59,637 nt of DNA. Source: Paenibacillus periandrae (GTDB taxonomy: Bacteria > Bacillota > Bacilli > Paenibacillales > NBRC-103111). Below are positions 52,184 to 59,637 of the stretch, in pieces. Within the stretch, counting starts at the first letter, position 1, and every line of letters starts with the position of its first letter. A program made the position numbers and the translations under genes. Under the pieces are notes generated by a model. That model ran no database searches, was not told the DNA's origin, and saw only the letters and a program-made list of their open reading frames with translations. The stretch spans positions 1-59,637 of the forward strand of contig NZ_JAJNMU010000040.1 in the NCBI RefSeq assembly GCF_022458865.1, in the 5' to 3' direction.

Positions 52184-53437
52184 TTACACTTTGCTCTCTT
52201 GCATGACCTTTACATCCATTCTCTTGTACAAAACTGCTATTGCCGCTGCTATAAGGATCATACCCATAAAAGCCGGTGCGGCATGACCAAGTGCTATATA
52301 GATTTGACCTCCAATGATAGGCCCAATCATTCTTGCTAAAGCCTGAATAGATTGGCTGCCTCCCTGAATCCTTCCTTGTTCACTAGAATCAACAGACTTA
52401 GAGAGCATCCCATTAAATGAAGGCCCAAAGATCGAATCACCAAAACCAAATATAAACATTCCAATGATAAAAAGAAGATAGAATGAGATCAAAGCCGATG
52501 CTGCAATAAAACTGTAGCCTATAATCTCCGAAACCATACCAAGAATTGCTATCTGTTTATCACTAAGTTTTTTCAAAAGCTTTGGCATTATGAATCCTTG
52601 TGAGAGGATGTCCTGTAAACCCATAATTGAAAACATAAGTCCGATTAGTGCAGGATCCCAACTGAAAGTATCCATTGTAAATTGCGAAAAAACTGCCTGT
52701 AATGATCCATTCGGTATCCAAAGTAAGAACGCTGAAACAAGTAGCCTGTTTAAGTTTTTCATGGAAAGTATACTTGCAAGCTGTGTAAATGGGTTCAATC
52801 TCACGAGAGTAATCTCTTTAAGTCTATTGTTCTTGTCAAGGCTCTCAGGCATAAAAAAGTATCCATAAACAACATTCAATAAAGTGATTATTGCTCCAAA
52901 ATACAAAGGTGCAGAATAGCCAAAGTTGGCAAGTAATCCGCCAAGAGTTGGGCCAATGACGGTACCTACACCTACAACCGCACTCACCCATCCAAAGTAT
53001 TTGGTTCTCTGTTCTGGAGGAATGATATCTGCAAAATATGCAAAGATAGTACTTATACTGCCGCCTGTTATACCTTCTATTATGCGCCCAGCAAATAGTA
53101 CCCATAGAGCTCCTCCTATGCCAAAAACTAAGTACCCGATTGCGGAACCCAGAAGGCATACTAAGAGCAATGGACGACGGCCATATCTATCGCTCAATGC
53201 TCCTAGTACGGGCGCTGCAAAAAACACGCAGACTGCATAAACAGAGGTCAGCAGCGTAACAAATATAACTTGTTCTTCCGGATTGCTTGTATATGGCTGC
53301 ACTAAGAATGGGACGACAGGTGCTATGATACTGAAGCCTATTCCGCAAAGAAACACAGAGATAAGACCGAATATTAAAGCATGTTTATCTATGGTTTGTT
53401 CTTTGTTCTGTTCATTCTGTGATCTAGATATCGACAT
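52184..53437 (-). CDS. MFS drug efflux transporter (TetA/multidrug type)
   Basis: The 417-residue, 12-helix transporter has the MFS signature GALSDRYGRRPLLL between helices 2 and 3, and motif C-like GVGTVIGPTLGGLLA in helix 5, characteristic of drug/H+ antiporters. GAGGAGAATATTTGA precedes the ATG. Base composition is more AT-rich than the flanking genes, as for its marR neighbour, suggesting transfer as a pair. A promoter overlapping a MarR-type palindrome precedes it, so expression should be induced by ligands of the MarR protein. Substrate not predictable; tetracycline is only one possibility. Confidence 0.9.
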   Translation of the reverse strand: MSISRSQNEQNKEQTIDKHALIFGLISVFLCGIGFSIIAPVVPFLVQPYTSNPEEQVIFVTLLTSVYAVCVFFAAPVLGALSDRYGRRPLLLVCLLGSAIGYLVFGIGGALWVLFAGRIIEGITGGSISTIFAYFADIIPPEQRTKYFGWVSAVVGVGTVIGPTLGGLLANFGYSAPLYFGAIITLLNVVYGYFFMPESLDKNNRLKEITLVRLNPFTQLASILSMKNLNRLLVSAFLLWIPNGSLQAVFSQFTMDTFSWDPALIGLMFSIMGLQDILSQGFIMPKLLKKLSDKQIAILGMVSEIIGYSFIAASALISFYLLFIIGMFIFGFGDSIFGPSFNGMLSKSVDSSEQGRIQGGSQSIQALARMIGPIIGGQIYIALGHAAPAFMGMILIAAAIAVLYKRMDVKVMQESKV

Positions 53438-53471
53438 TCAAATATTCTCCTCAAAAGTTATTTTTGATTCC

Positions 53472-53514
53472 TTGTCAACAAAATGATAACTTTACTTTGT
53501 TTCCTTGTCAACAA
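53472..53514. promoter_or_regulatory. two MarR-type operator copies
   Basis: ccTTGTCAACAAa occurs at 53472-53481 and 53505-53514, 33 bases (about three helical turns) apart. Each core TTGT-CA-ACAA is palindromic. One copy overlaps the -35 of the efflux promoter, the other lies just past the -10. Confidence 0.8.
53483..53511 (-). promoter_or_regulatory. promoter of the MFS efflux gene
   Basis: Minus strand TTGACA (53506-53511) and TATCAT (53483-53488) with 17-base spacing. Confidence 0.8.
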
Positions 53515-53530
53515 ATTAATAGCAAAAAAA

Positions 53531-53551
53531 CAGCCCATTCTCAATAGGCTG
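53531..53551 (-). terminator. marR terminator
   Basis: CAGCC/GGCTG stem followed by TTTTTTTGC on the minus strand, between marR and the efflux promoter; the two genes thus have separate transcripts. Confidence 0.75.
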
Positions 53552-53585
53552 CTTATGGTTTCATATTTATTATTCAAATTTATCC

Positions 53586-54053
53586 CTACTTAATATCTAT
53601 ACCCAGTTTCTTTATCTCTGCATCCAAATGCCTACAATACTTGTCCAAAAAGCTAAGCATACTGTCAAATTGTTCCTCGGTTACCTGCTCAAATATGGCT
53701 TTATCCCGCTCTTGAAACTCTTGGTGCAGATCCTCATGGATTTTATAAATTACTTTCCCTTGCTCAGTAAGCCTAAAATAAATTTCTTTCTTGTTATCCG
53801 ACTTCTGGTAGCTTTCGATAAGCCCTTTTTTTATGAGCTTCCTAGTCATTTTACTTATGGCACCGCGAGTCATATAAAAGGACTCCGCAAGTTTTGTCAC
53901 ATTGGAATCTACATTTTTTTCGATGTATTCGATACAATGTACTTCAGAGGACTTATAACCCTTAAGACTGTCTTCCATCTTATCCTTATTAAGCCAAACC
54001 ATCTTGTTATATAAGTCCCTGAAACCCATTATGACCTGGTCTTCTTTGTTCAT
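53586..54053 (-). CDS. MarR-family transcriptional regulator
   Basis: The ATG at 54053 follows TAGGAGGACAGGCC; 155 residues. The winged helix reads NVTKLAESFYMTRGAISKMTRKLIKKGLIESYQKSDNKKEIYFRLTEQG (only partly conserved positions matter: the recognition helix TRGAISKMTRKL and the wing with DNKKE). Flanking helices form the dimer. It is adjacent to, and very likely represses, the efflux gene through the two TTGTCAACAA sites. Confidence 0.92.
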   Translation of the reverse strand: MNKEDQVIMGFRDLYNKMVWLNKDKMEDSLKGYKSSEVHCIEYIEKNVDSNVTKLAESFYMTRGAISKMTRKLIKKGLIESYQKSDNKKEIYFRLTEQGKVIYKIHEDLHQEFQERDKAIFEQVTEEQFDSMLSFLDKYCRHLDAEIKKLGIDIK

Positions 54054-54170
54054 GGCCTGTCCTCCTACCCGTTGGTGCATTAACAATATTAAAATAATTA
54101 TTTTAAAAAAGGAATTGACCACATTCCCCGTACGGAAAAAGGGATTAAGTTAATTATCTATCGTATATTT

Positions 54171-54199
54171 ATTATAAGCAACATTGAATAATAAACCAA
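54171..54199 (-). promoter_or_regulatory. marR promoter
   Basis: Minus strand TTGGTT and TATAAT with 17-base spacing, in a very AT-rich stretch about 118 bases before the marR start. No TTGTCAACAA copy lies here, so autoregulation is not evident. Confidence 0.6.
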
Positions 54200-54296
54200 T
54201 CTCAATCCATTTTATGAAATACATAATATAAATAATTGTTGTATATATATTACAAAAAAGTAGATTTCGGCATTTAAAACTTTTAAAAATTAAAAA

Positions 54297-54321
54297 AAGA
54301 CCAGTCGTTAGGACTGGTCTT
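54297..54321 (-). terminator. terminator of the sugar ABC ATPase gene
   Basis: AAGACCAGTC/GACTGGTCTT followed by TTTTTAATTT on the minus strand. Confidence 0.93.
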
Positions 54322-54337
54322 CCTCGTTATACGCAAA

Positions 54338-55459
54338 TTATGAAGTGAAAATGGATAATGTCGATTCTTTATCGAAGAAATGAACCTTATTCATATCTAC
54401 AGCTAATTTTACGTTTGTGTTTTCTTTGAAGCCTGCACGACCGTCAACACGAGCAACAACGCTGTTTTTGCCAATACCAGTCAAGTAAAGGAACATTTCA
54501 TGACCAAGGTTCTCAGCAACTTCAATGTGTGCATTCAAAACAGAGTTAGGGGAAGCTTCCAGGAATACTGGCTCTTCGTGAAGATCCTCAGGACGGATAC
54601 CCATAATTACTTCTTTGCCCAGGTAACCTTTTTCACGTAACAATTTCGCTTTGCCTTCTGGAACTTCTACGTTCACGCCATCAGCTTTGAAGTATACGCT
54701 GTTGTTAGAATCTGTAAAGTTTCCAGTAATGAAATTCATCGAAGGCGATCCGATAAAGCTCGCAACGAACATATTTTTCGGGAAGTTGTAGATTTCCTCT
54801 GGTGTATCGGCTTGTTGAATAATTCCTTTTTCCATAACAACAATACGATCGCCCATTGTCATAGCTTCGGTTTGGTCATGCGTTACATAGATAGTTGTAA
54901 CTTCCAAACGTTTGGACAATTTACTGATCTCAGCACGCATCTGTACGCGAAGCTTGGCATCCAAGTTGGAAAGCGGCTCATCCATTAAGAAAACTTGTGG
55001 TTCACGTACAATCGCACGACCCAAGGCAACACGTTGACGTTGCCCCCCGGAAAGAGCTTTTGGCTTACGATCAAGTAAATGTGTAATATCTAGAATTTTG
55101 GCTGCATCACGAACACGAGCGTCGATATCAGCTTTTTTGAATTTACGAAGTTTAAGGCCGAACGCCATATTTTGATAAACACTCATATGAGGATACAAGG
55201 CATAGGATTGGAAAACCATCGCGATATCGCGGTCCTTAGGTGCTACGTCGTTAACCAAACGGTCGCCGATGTAAAGTTCACCCTCAGTGATTTCTTCCAA
55301 ACCTGCAATCATACGAAGAGTTGTGGACTTACCGCAACCGGAAGCGCCTACAAGAACGACAAACTCTTTATCTTTGATTTCAAGGTGGAAATCTTTAACT
55401 GTTGCTTCTTCTGCACCCGCGTATTTTTTTACGATATGGTTTAAGCGTACACCTGCCAT
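54338..55459 (-). CDS. msmX: carbohydrate ABC transporter ATP-binding protein (MsmX/UgpC type)
   Basis: The 373-residue protein has Walker A GASGCGKSTT, Q-loop FQSYALYPHM, signature LSGGQRQRVALGRAI, Walker B VFLMDEPLSNLDA, switch His VTHDQ, and a C-terminal regulatory OB-like domain (MGIRPEDLH). AGGGGGAA precedes the ATG. No permease or binding protein is adjacent, which fits MsmX, an orphan ATPase that energises several sugar importers in Bacillus. CUT1 family is clear; the exact partners are inference. Confidence 0.9.
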   Translation of the reverse strand: MAGVRLNHIVKKYAGAEEATVKDFHLEIKDKEFVVLVGASGCGKSTTLRMIAGLEEITEGELYIGDRLVNDVAPKDRDIAMVFQSYALYPHMSVYQNMAFGLKLRKFKKADIDARVRDAAKILDITHLLDRKPKALSGGQRQRVALGRAIVREPQVFLMDEPLSNLDAKLRVQMRAEISKLSKRLEVTTIYVTHDQTEAMTMGDRIVVMEKGIIQQADTPEEIYNFPKNMFVASFIGSPSMNFITGNFTDSNNSVYFKADGVNVEVPEGKAKLLREKGYLGKEVIMGIRPEDLHEEPVFLEASPNSVLNAHIEVAENLGHEMFLYLTGIGKNSVVARVDGRAGFKENTNVKLAVDMNKVHFFDKESTLSIFTS

Positions 55460-55551
55460 GGTTCAATTCCCCCTACATATTTATGATCAATTTATATCCT
55501 TATCTTACCCTACCAATTCGCTTGTGACTATGCACAATCCTCACAAAAAAA

Positions 55552-56667
55552 TCACTTTCTTTTCGTTACTTTGTACAATAGCAGCGCAATCTTGACCAAT
55601 ACCGCATCATTAAATGTACGAACGTCCAATCCAGTCTCTTGTTTGAACTTGTCCAGTCGGTACAACAGCGTATTTCTGTGAATATAGAGCTTCTTGGCAG
55701 TTTCGCTCACATTGCAATCAATCCGGAAAAAATGCTCCAGCGTTGTCATAGTCTCCGAATCTAGGGCAACGTCAACCCGCTTCAAGACACGCTCCAGGAA
55801 GCTCGTCTTATCCGCCTCGGGAATCTGATGAATAAGCTTTTCCAGCTGTAAGGACCAAGGCAAATGCATATTGCTTCCTACATGGTAGGTACGCCCGAGC
55901 ATAATGGTTTCACGCAGCTGCAAAACACTGGCATACAGCGACTTAGCCGGCAAAATAGGATAGTGAATTGCCAGATGACATTCTCCAATCCATTCATTCT
56001 CCAGCATAGCGTGCAAACCAAACCCGATCGCTGCAAGCGTATCCTCCAGACTCTCTTCATCTCCATTATCACGCTCATCAGCCGCATCAATCGATAGCAT
56101 TTTCTCGGAGCCAAGAATAAGCCATTCCTTATCCATCAACGGAATCAAAATCATCTCCGTATCAAAAAACGATTCCAGCAATTTTTTCAGTTCCTGATAA
56201 CTGACTCGCTGTGATTGTGAATAGTCGCCGTATAGCAATAAAGGAATTTTGGTCGAATACAAGGAAAGCTGCGATACGAGAGTGTCAGGCATTTCGGCAT
56301 GAGCAAGCCCAAGCTCCTGCTGCTGTTTGAACCAGTCTTTTACCATGGCTGCCTTACGCTCTTCCTCACTGGTTGAAGAAGTATTTTTCTTCTCCTGCAA
56401 GCGCCGTGTTTCGAGCATGAGCTCTACGAGCTGCCGTTCTGCCAATGTCACACCTTCTGCCGATACCGATAAAACAAGCGCATCCTGAGCGTCCTTCTGA
56501 ACAAAAAAGACCAATTGATCCTCTACAACAATGCTTTTCGTTGGAGTTCCCTTGTCCTTATCCTCAGAATCAACCCGATTCAGCCAATACTCCCAAGTCC
56601 ATTTGGATAAATGTACAGACCCTTTGAAAATCTGCTCCAGCTGCTGCCGTAATGGCTCCCAGTCCAT
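55552..56667 (-). CDS. PucR/CdaR-type HTH regulator
   Basis: The 371-residue protein ends with a PucR-type HTH (HFFRIDCNVSETAKKLYIHRNTLLYRLDKFKQETGLDVRTFNDAVLVKIAL), readable from the SETAKKLYIHRNTLLYRLDK core. The N-terminal 300 residues, with a GGDEF-like fold seen in CdaR relatives (LILGSEKMLSIDA, IGFGLHAMLENEW), carry no obvious ligand motif. GGGGGCTCAAGT precedes the ATG. It lies just upstream of msmX on the same strand and may regulate it. Ligand unknown. Confidence 0.85.
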   Translation of the reverse strand: MDWEPLRQQLEQIFKGSVHLSKWTWEYWLNRVDSEDKDKGTPTKSIVVEDQLVFFVQKDAQDALVLSVSAEGVTLAERQLVELMLETRRLQEKKNTSSTSEEERKAAMVKDWFKQQQELGLAHAEMPDTLVSQLSLYSTKIPLLLYGDYSQSQRVSYQELKKLLESFFDTEMILIPLMDKEWLILGSEKMLSIDAADERDNGDEESLEDTLAAIGFGLHAMLENEWIGECHLAIHYPILPAKSLYASVLQLRETIMLGRTYHVGSNMHLPWSLQLEKLIHQIPEADKTSFLERVLKRVDVALDSETMTTLEHFFRIDCNVSETAKKLYIHRNTLLYRLDKFKQETGLDVRTFNDAVLVKIALLLYKVTKRK

Positions 56668-56796
56668 ACTTGAGCCCCCAACCTATTTTAGTTTAACAAA
56701 GTTAGATAAAAAATGATGTTGTTCTGGTCTACAGAGCTTGTACTCCTAGCTTTATCATAGCAAAATAGCAATAAACAACCAAGTATCAAACAAATA

Positions 56797-56828
56797 AAAT
56801 CACCCTACTCGCATGCACAAGGTGATTT
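56797..56828 (-). terminator. terminator of the NlpC/P60 gene
   Basis: AAATCACC/GGTGATTT stem with a 16-base loop, then TTTATTTG on the minus strand. Confidence 0.75.
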
Positions 56829-56847
56829 CTCCGATTCACAGCTTATT

Positions 56848-57702
56848 TTAATTAATCACCCTGCGGGCCGTTACATAATGATCCTTCCACCAGCCGCTGT
56901 CGATCGTGCTGTATTTAACCCCGCCTTCTCCATAAGTATGTACCATCATGCCATCTCCGATATACATGCCAACATGACCAATCTTGCCATTAGAATCCTT
57001 CGTTGTAAAAAACACAAGGTCTCCCGTATCCAAATTACTTTTGCTGACCAATTTACCTTCCAGTGCCTGATCCTTAGAGACACGCGGCAGCGAAATATCA
57101 TTTTTGGCAAAAATCCATTTCATGAAAGAAGAACAATCAAACGTCTGGGTTTGTCCATATTTGGCACCAAAAACGTAAGGAGTCCCCAAATACTTTTGAG
57201 CTTCAAGCACCAGCTTGGCCCGTACCTGATCATTGGCTGACAGAATTCGGCGTGCCCCAATAAATTCACTGCGAAACGTATTAACAGAGTAGGTGACCAC
57301 TGCATCCTTGGATTTTGAGGCCATTACGATCTTATCGTTACCGATATAAATCCCTGAAGAGCTTGGTTTATTATCTTTTCCAAAAAATAAAACATCCCCT
57401 TCAATCACATTCGATAACGAATTGATCAGCGGTTTATTCATATTAAATTGATCGTTCAAAGCCCTTGGCATCTTGTAATCAAGCATTTTATATACGTAAT
57501 AGTTCATTCCTGATGCATCAAAGCCTTTAGAAATCGTTTCTTCACCTGCTGCATAATCTTTACCAACCAGCTTTTTACTCAATGACACAGCATCCATATC
57601 ATCATAAGCGGCATAAGCTGATCCTGCCATAACCCCACTTAAAGCAACAGCCATAACTACGGTGATACCTGCAGCTCGAAACATACTGCACTTCGTCATC
57701 AT
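56848..57702 (-). CDS. secreted tandem NlpC/P60 protein, N-terminal copy degenerate
   Basis: The 284-residue protein starts at one of two adjacent ATGs after GGAGGG. Residues 1-32 are a signal peptide (ending GSAYAAY). Residues about 40-155 resemble an NlpC/P60 domain in which the catalytic Cys is replaced: FDASGMNYYVY stands where FDCSG is normal. Residues about 160-284 form a complete domain with YLGTPYVFG, FDCSSFMKWIF (catalytic Cys), and GHVGMYIGDGMMVHTYG (catalytic His). Such enzymes cut D-Glu-diamino acid peptides of peptidoglycan. No wall-binding LysM, SH3 or SLH domain is present. The inactive half may bind substrate or be a relic of duplication. Confidence 0.88.
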   Translation of the reverse strand: MMTKCSMFRAAGITVVMAVALSGVMAGSAYAAYDDMDAVSLSKKLVGKDYAAGEETISKGFDASGMNYYVYKMLDYKMPRALNDQFNMNKPLINSLSNVIEGDVLFFGKDNKPSSSGIYIGNDKIVMASKSKDAVVTYSVNTFRSEFIGARRILSANDQVRAKLVLEAQKYLGTPYVFGAKYGQTQTFDCSSFMKWIFAKNDISLPRVSKDQALEGKLVSKSNLDTGDLVFFTTKDSNGKIGHVGMYIGDGMMVHTYGEGGVKYSTIDSGWWKDHYVTARRVIN

Positions 57703-58056
57703 GAATTCCCTCCAATTTCACATATGTTATCCATATTTGGGCGATTTTTATTCCCGATCAACACATTACCATGGAAAATATGTGAGAATCATTGAGCAAA
57801 ATGTACCTTAAATCTGAAAAGGTTGGGCCTCGGTCCACAATCAGGAAGGATCTTTATGTATAAGCTGCAATATTCACACACTTTGCTAAAATTCCATAAA
57901 TGAATTTGTAAAATGCACCAGCCGAATGGATCTGATATAAATCTGCTCATTTACAACTTCTAAAAAAATATGATAAAGTTACATTAATTGCTTTATCACT
58001 AAAAAGCGTCAATGCGTGAAACAAACCTTTTCGCATAAAATAATAGGAGGCGCGCG
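57703..58056. other. intergenic region, divergent NlpC/P60 and thiamine-binding genes
   Basis: Mostly AT-rich. It contains an inverted repeat at 57971-57998 and ends with the ribosome site of the 21-codon ORF. I looked for a TPP riboswitch core and did not find one. Confidence 0.5.
57971..57998. promoter_or_regulatory. inverted repeat TGATAAAG-N12-CTTTATCA
   Basis: Perfect 8-bp arms separated by 12 bases, 58 bases before the short ORF. Likely an operator for a dimeric repressor; no regulator is evident. A promoter could overlap but I cannot place it firmly. Confidence 0.5.
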
Positions 58057-58122
58057 ATGACTACCCAGCTTTCAGAAAGGCATGGTTTAGTTCCCACATA
58101 TTCATCTGAAATTAATACTTAA
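58057..58122 (+). CDS. 21-residue ORF coupled to the thiamine-binding-family gene
   Basis: ATG at 58057 is preceded by TAGGAGGCGCGCG, a consensus ribosome site, and encodes MTTQLSERHGLVPTYSSEIN followed by T and a stop. The TAA stop lies in TAAGGAGC, the ribosome site of the next gene, so the two would be translationally coupled. No Cys run, hydrophobic segment or codon run typical of attenuator peptides is seen. It may be a real small protein, a regulatory leader, or the remnant of a longer gene. Confidence 0.5.
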   Translation: MTTQLSERHGLVPTYSSEINT

Positions 58123-58135
58123 GGAGCTGCTTCCC

Positions 58136-58444
58136 ATGGCCATAGTCGAAATCACCATTATCCCGGTCGGTACCTCATCCACCAGTCTGAGCGCATACGT
58201 CGCCAATATGCAGGTCGTACTCGCTCATACGAAAGAGCCCATCAGCTATCAAATGACGCCAATGAGCACAATTATTGAAGGTGATCTCGATGATTTATTC
58301 AAGGTCATACGCCGCTTGCATGAACTGCCCTTTCAAAATGGAGCAGAGCGTGTTTCCACCGCCATCAAGATTGACGATCGTCGCGATCAACCAAGCTCCA
58401 TGCAGCAAAAAATGAGATCGGTTGAATCTAAGTTGATTCTGTGA
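58136..58444 (+). CDS. MTH1187/YkoF-like thiamine-binding family protein (DUF77)
   Basis: The 102-residue protein begins AIVEITIIPVGTSSTSLSAYVA and continues with YQMTPMSTIIEGDLDDLFKVIRRLHE, the conserved features of the MTH1187 ferredoxin-like fold family. YkoF, a double version, binds thiamine or HMP. Family members occur with thiamine uptake genes, but none is nearby here. AAGGAG precedes the ATG. Ligand assignment is from the family. Confidence 0.85.
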   Translation: MAIVEITIIPVGTSSTSLSAYVANMQVVLAHTKEPISYQMTPMSTIIEGDLDDLFKVIRRLHELPFQNGAERVSTAIKIDDRRDQPSSMQQKMRSVESKLIL

Positions 58445-58496
58445 TTCGTGTTAGTACCGTATTCCAAAATTTTTGCTCGGTTCAAAAAAATGCAAA

Positions 58497-58520
58497 AAAG
58501 AGACCTTAAAAGGTCTCTTT
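58497..58520. terminator. bidirectional terminator between the thiamine-binding gene and the tRNA cluster
   Basis: AAAGAGACCTT/AAGGTCTCTTT, with T-runs on both sides; it serves the plus-strand gene and ends the minus-strand rRNA-tRNA transcript. Confidence 0.9.
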
Positions 58521-58534
58521 ACTTTTTGTATGGA

Positions 58535-58607
58535 TGAGACATGTAGGATTCGAACCTACGACACCCTGATTAAAAGTCAGGTGCTCTACCAGCTGAGCTA
58601 ATGTCTC
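58535..58607 (-). tRNA. tRNA-Lys (UUU)
   Basis: Acceptor GAGACAT/ATGTCTC, anticodon loop CTTTTAA, T-arm GTAGGTTCGAATCCTAC; CCA not encoded (TCC follows the discriminator). Last tRNA of the cluster. Confidence 0.95.
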
Positions 58608-58613
58608 AAATCA

Positions 58614-58698
58614 TGGTGGAGGATGATGGATTCGAACCACCGAACTCAGAGAGAGCAGATTTACAGTCTGCCGTGTTTAGCCACTTCACTAATCCTCC
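58614..58698 (-). tRNA. tRNA-Tyr (GUA)
   Basis: Anticodon loop CTGTAAA and a long variable arm as expected for tRNA-Tyr; CCA encoded. Confidence 0.95.
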
Positions 58699-58735
58699 AT
58701 AATGGATGCTGCTGCTTCGCTGCAGTACAATCCAA

Positions 58736-58811
<76 letters not shown>

Positions 58812-58889
58812 AAACTACAATATTTCAATATTCTAATACCATTCATATTAAAAGGAAACTCGTCCATTTTGTAAGCAATGGTAATAAAA

Positions 58890-58966
58890 TGGCGGAGCCG
58901 ACGGGATTCGAACCCGCGATCTCCTGCGTGACAGGCAGGCATGTTGGGCCACTACACCACGGCTCC
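58890..58966 (-). tRNA. tRNA-Asp (GUC)
   Basis: Acceptor GGAGCCG/CGGCTCC, anticodon loop CTGTCAC; discriminator G; CCA encoded. Confidence 0.95.
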
Positions 58967-58983
58967 GCGTTTGAAAAAGTACA

Positions 58984-59059
<76 letters not shown>

Positions 59060-59126
59060 ATATTTGAGTGATGCCCTTCAATAAGTATGTGAAGGAATCA
59101 ACAATATTATTCATTAATACAATAAA

Positions 59127-59202
59127 TGGTGGAGGCTGACGGGATCGAACCGCCGACCCTCTGCTTGTAAGGCAGATGCTCTCCCAGCTGAGCTAAGCCT
59201 CC
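59127..59202 (-). tRNA. tRNA-Val (UAC)
   Basis: Acceptor GGAGGCT/AGCCTCC, anticodon loop CTTACAA; CCA encoded. Confidence 0.95.
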
Positions 59203-59266
59203 ATAAGAGAAATAAACCAAATGAATCATAACATATTTCATTATGTAAAATCAATAATAAAATAAG

Positions 59267-59343
59267 TGGTAGCGGCGAAGGGAATCGAACCCCCGACCTC
59301 ACGGGTATGAACCGTACGCTCTAGCCAGCTGAGCTACACCGCC
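59267..59343 (-). tRNA. tRNA-Met (CAU), elongator type
   Basis: Acceptor GGCGGTG with a paired first base, anticodon loop TTCATAC, D-arm unlike the initiator; closely resembles Bacillus elongator tRNA-Met. CCA encoded. Confidence 0.9.
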
Positions 59344-59359
59344 ATATTAAAAATCACTA

Positions 59360-59448
59360 CGGAGAGAGAGGGATTCGAACCCTCGCACCACTTACGCAGT
59401 CTAACCCCTTAGCAGAGGGTCCCCTTATAGCCACTTGGGTATCTCTCC
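59360..59448 (-). tRNA. tRNA-Ser (GCU)
   Basis: Acceptor GGAGAGA/TCTCTCC, anticodon loop CTGCTAA, long variable arm; discriminator G; CCA not encoded. First tRNA after the 23S gene. Confidence 0.95.
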
Positions 59449-59557
59449 ATGATCATTAGAAACAATGGATGCATTGCTCCCTGAAAACTAGATCCGAAAC
59501 TTCACTTCACGCTTGAGCAGCGCGCCTCACTCGCTTTCGCTTGCAAGACTCTTTCTT

Positions 59558-59637
59558 GGATAAGCCCTCGACCGATTAGTATTCGTCAGCTCCATACCTT
59601 GCGGCACTTCCACCCCGAACCTATCTACCTCATCGTC
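59558..59637 (-). rRNA. rrl: 23S ribosomal RNA, 3' end only
   Basis: The minus strand reads from the window edge through GTGCCGCAAGGTATGGAGCT and GAATACTAATCGGTCGAGGG to CTTATCC, the conserved 3' end of 23S rRNA. The 109-base spacer to tRNA-Ser contains no 5S sequence. The mature end is approximate. Confidence 0.93.

Overview
The window looks like chromosome from a low-to-mid-GC, spore-former-type Firmicute, most likely Paenibacillus or a close relative. This rests on Bacillus-style gene order (cggR-gapA-pgk-tpiA-gpmI-eno; secG-rnr-smpB-ssrA; rapZ-yvcK-whiA-crh; hprK-lgt-ppaX-yvoF; hisZGDB-H-F-IE), strong GGAGG ribosome sites, SLH and GLUG surface proteins, and CggR and CtsR operators. Species assignment is inference. 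Nearly all genes lie on the minus strand; clpP, an AI-2E-family permease, a giant SLH protein, a thiamine-binding-family gene and one tRNA-Arg are on plus.

Layout. 1-7.2 kb (accessory): a GLUG-repeat surface protein cut by the window edge, a decayed secreted gene, an orphan LuxR-type HTH protein and a 1.47-kresidue pseudokinase/AAA/GAF/LuxR regulator. 7.3-9.6 kb: ssrA (tmRNA) with a second copy of its 3' end about 0.9 kb away, bracketing a Fic gene and abutting a recombinase remnant, then smpB. 9.7-16.9 kb: rnr with a very long basic tail, secG, a Zn/Cd-type P-ATPase with a histidine-rich repeat tract, and an M50-like membrane protease. 16.9-24.2 kb: the lower-glycolysis operon behind CggR. 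24.3-34.4 kb: tRNA-Arg, clpP under CtsR, a copper-amine-oxidase-N-domain secreted protein, crh/whiA/yvcK/rapZ/glcK, trxB and a TPR protein. 34.5-42.3 kb: a divergent prs, then a histidine operon without hisA. 42.6-48.4 kb: permease and SLH protein. 48.4-52.0 kb: yvoF, ppaX, lgt, hprK, with a block of palindromic 70-72 bp repeats between lgt and ppaX. 52.1-54.2 kb: an AT-rich marR/MFS efflux pair. 54.3-58.5 kb: a MsmX/UgpC-type ATPase, a PucR-type regulator, a tandem NlpC/P60 protein, and a short ORF leading into a thiamine-binding-family gene. 58.5-59.6 kb: eight tRNAs downstream of a 23S rRNA 3' end with no 5S between.

How the parts work together. HprK, a Crh-like HPr, the ROK glucokinase and CggR are all present, so the window holds much of a Bacillus-type carbon-control circuit: glycolytic intermediates act on CggR and HprK, and HprK phosphorylates Ser46 of HPr/Crh. 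The MsmX-type ATPase probably energises several sugar importers. tmRNA, SmpB, RNase R and ClpP are the ribosome-rescue and clean-up set. The prs paralogue sits beside the PRPP-consuming his genes.

Most promising unusual items: the ssrA-targeted Fic cassette with tandem-element remnants; the lgt-ppaX palindromic repeats whose copies differ by paired, stem-preserving deletions; the his operon without hisA; the Crh-locus HPr that keeps His15; the 21-codon ORF coupled to the thiamine-binding gene; and the 23S-tRNA junction without 5S. Domain names come from reading motifs by eye; no database search was run.
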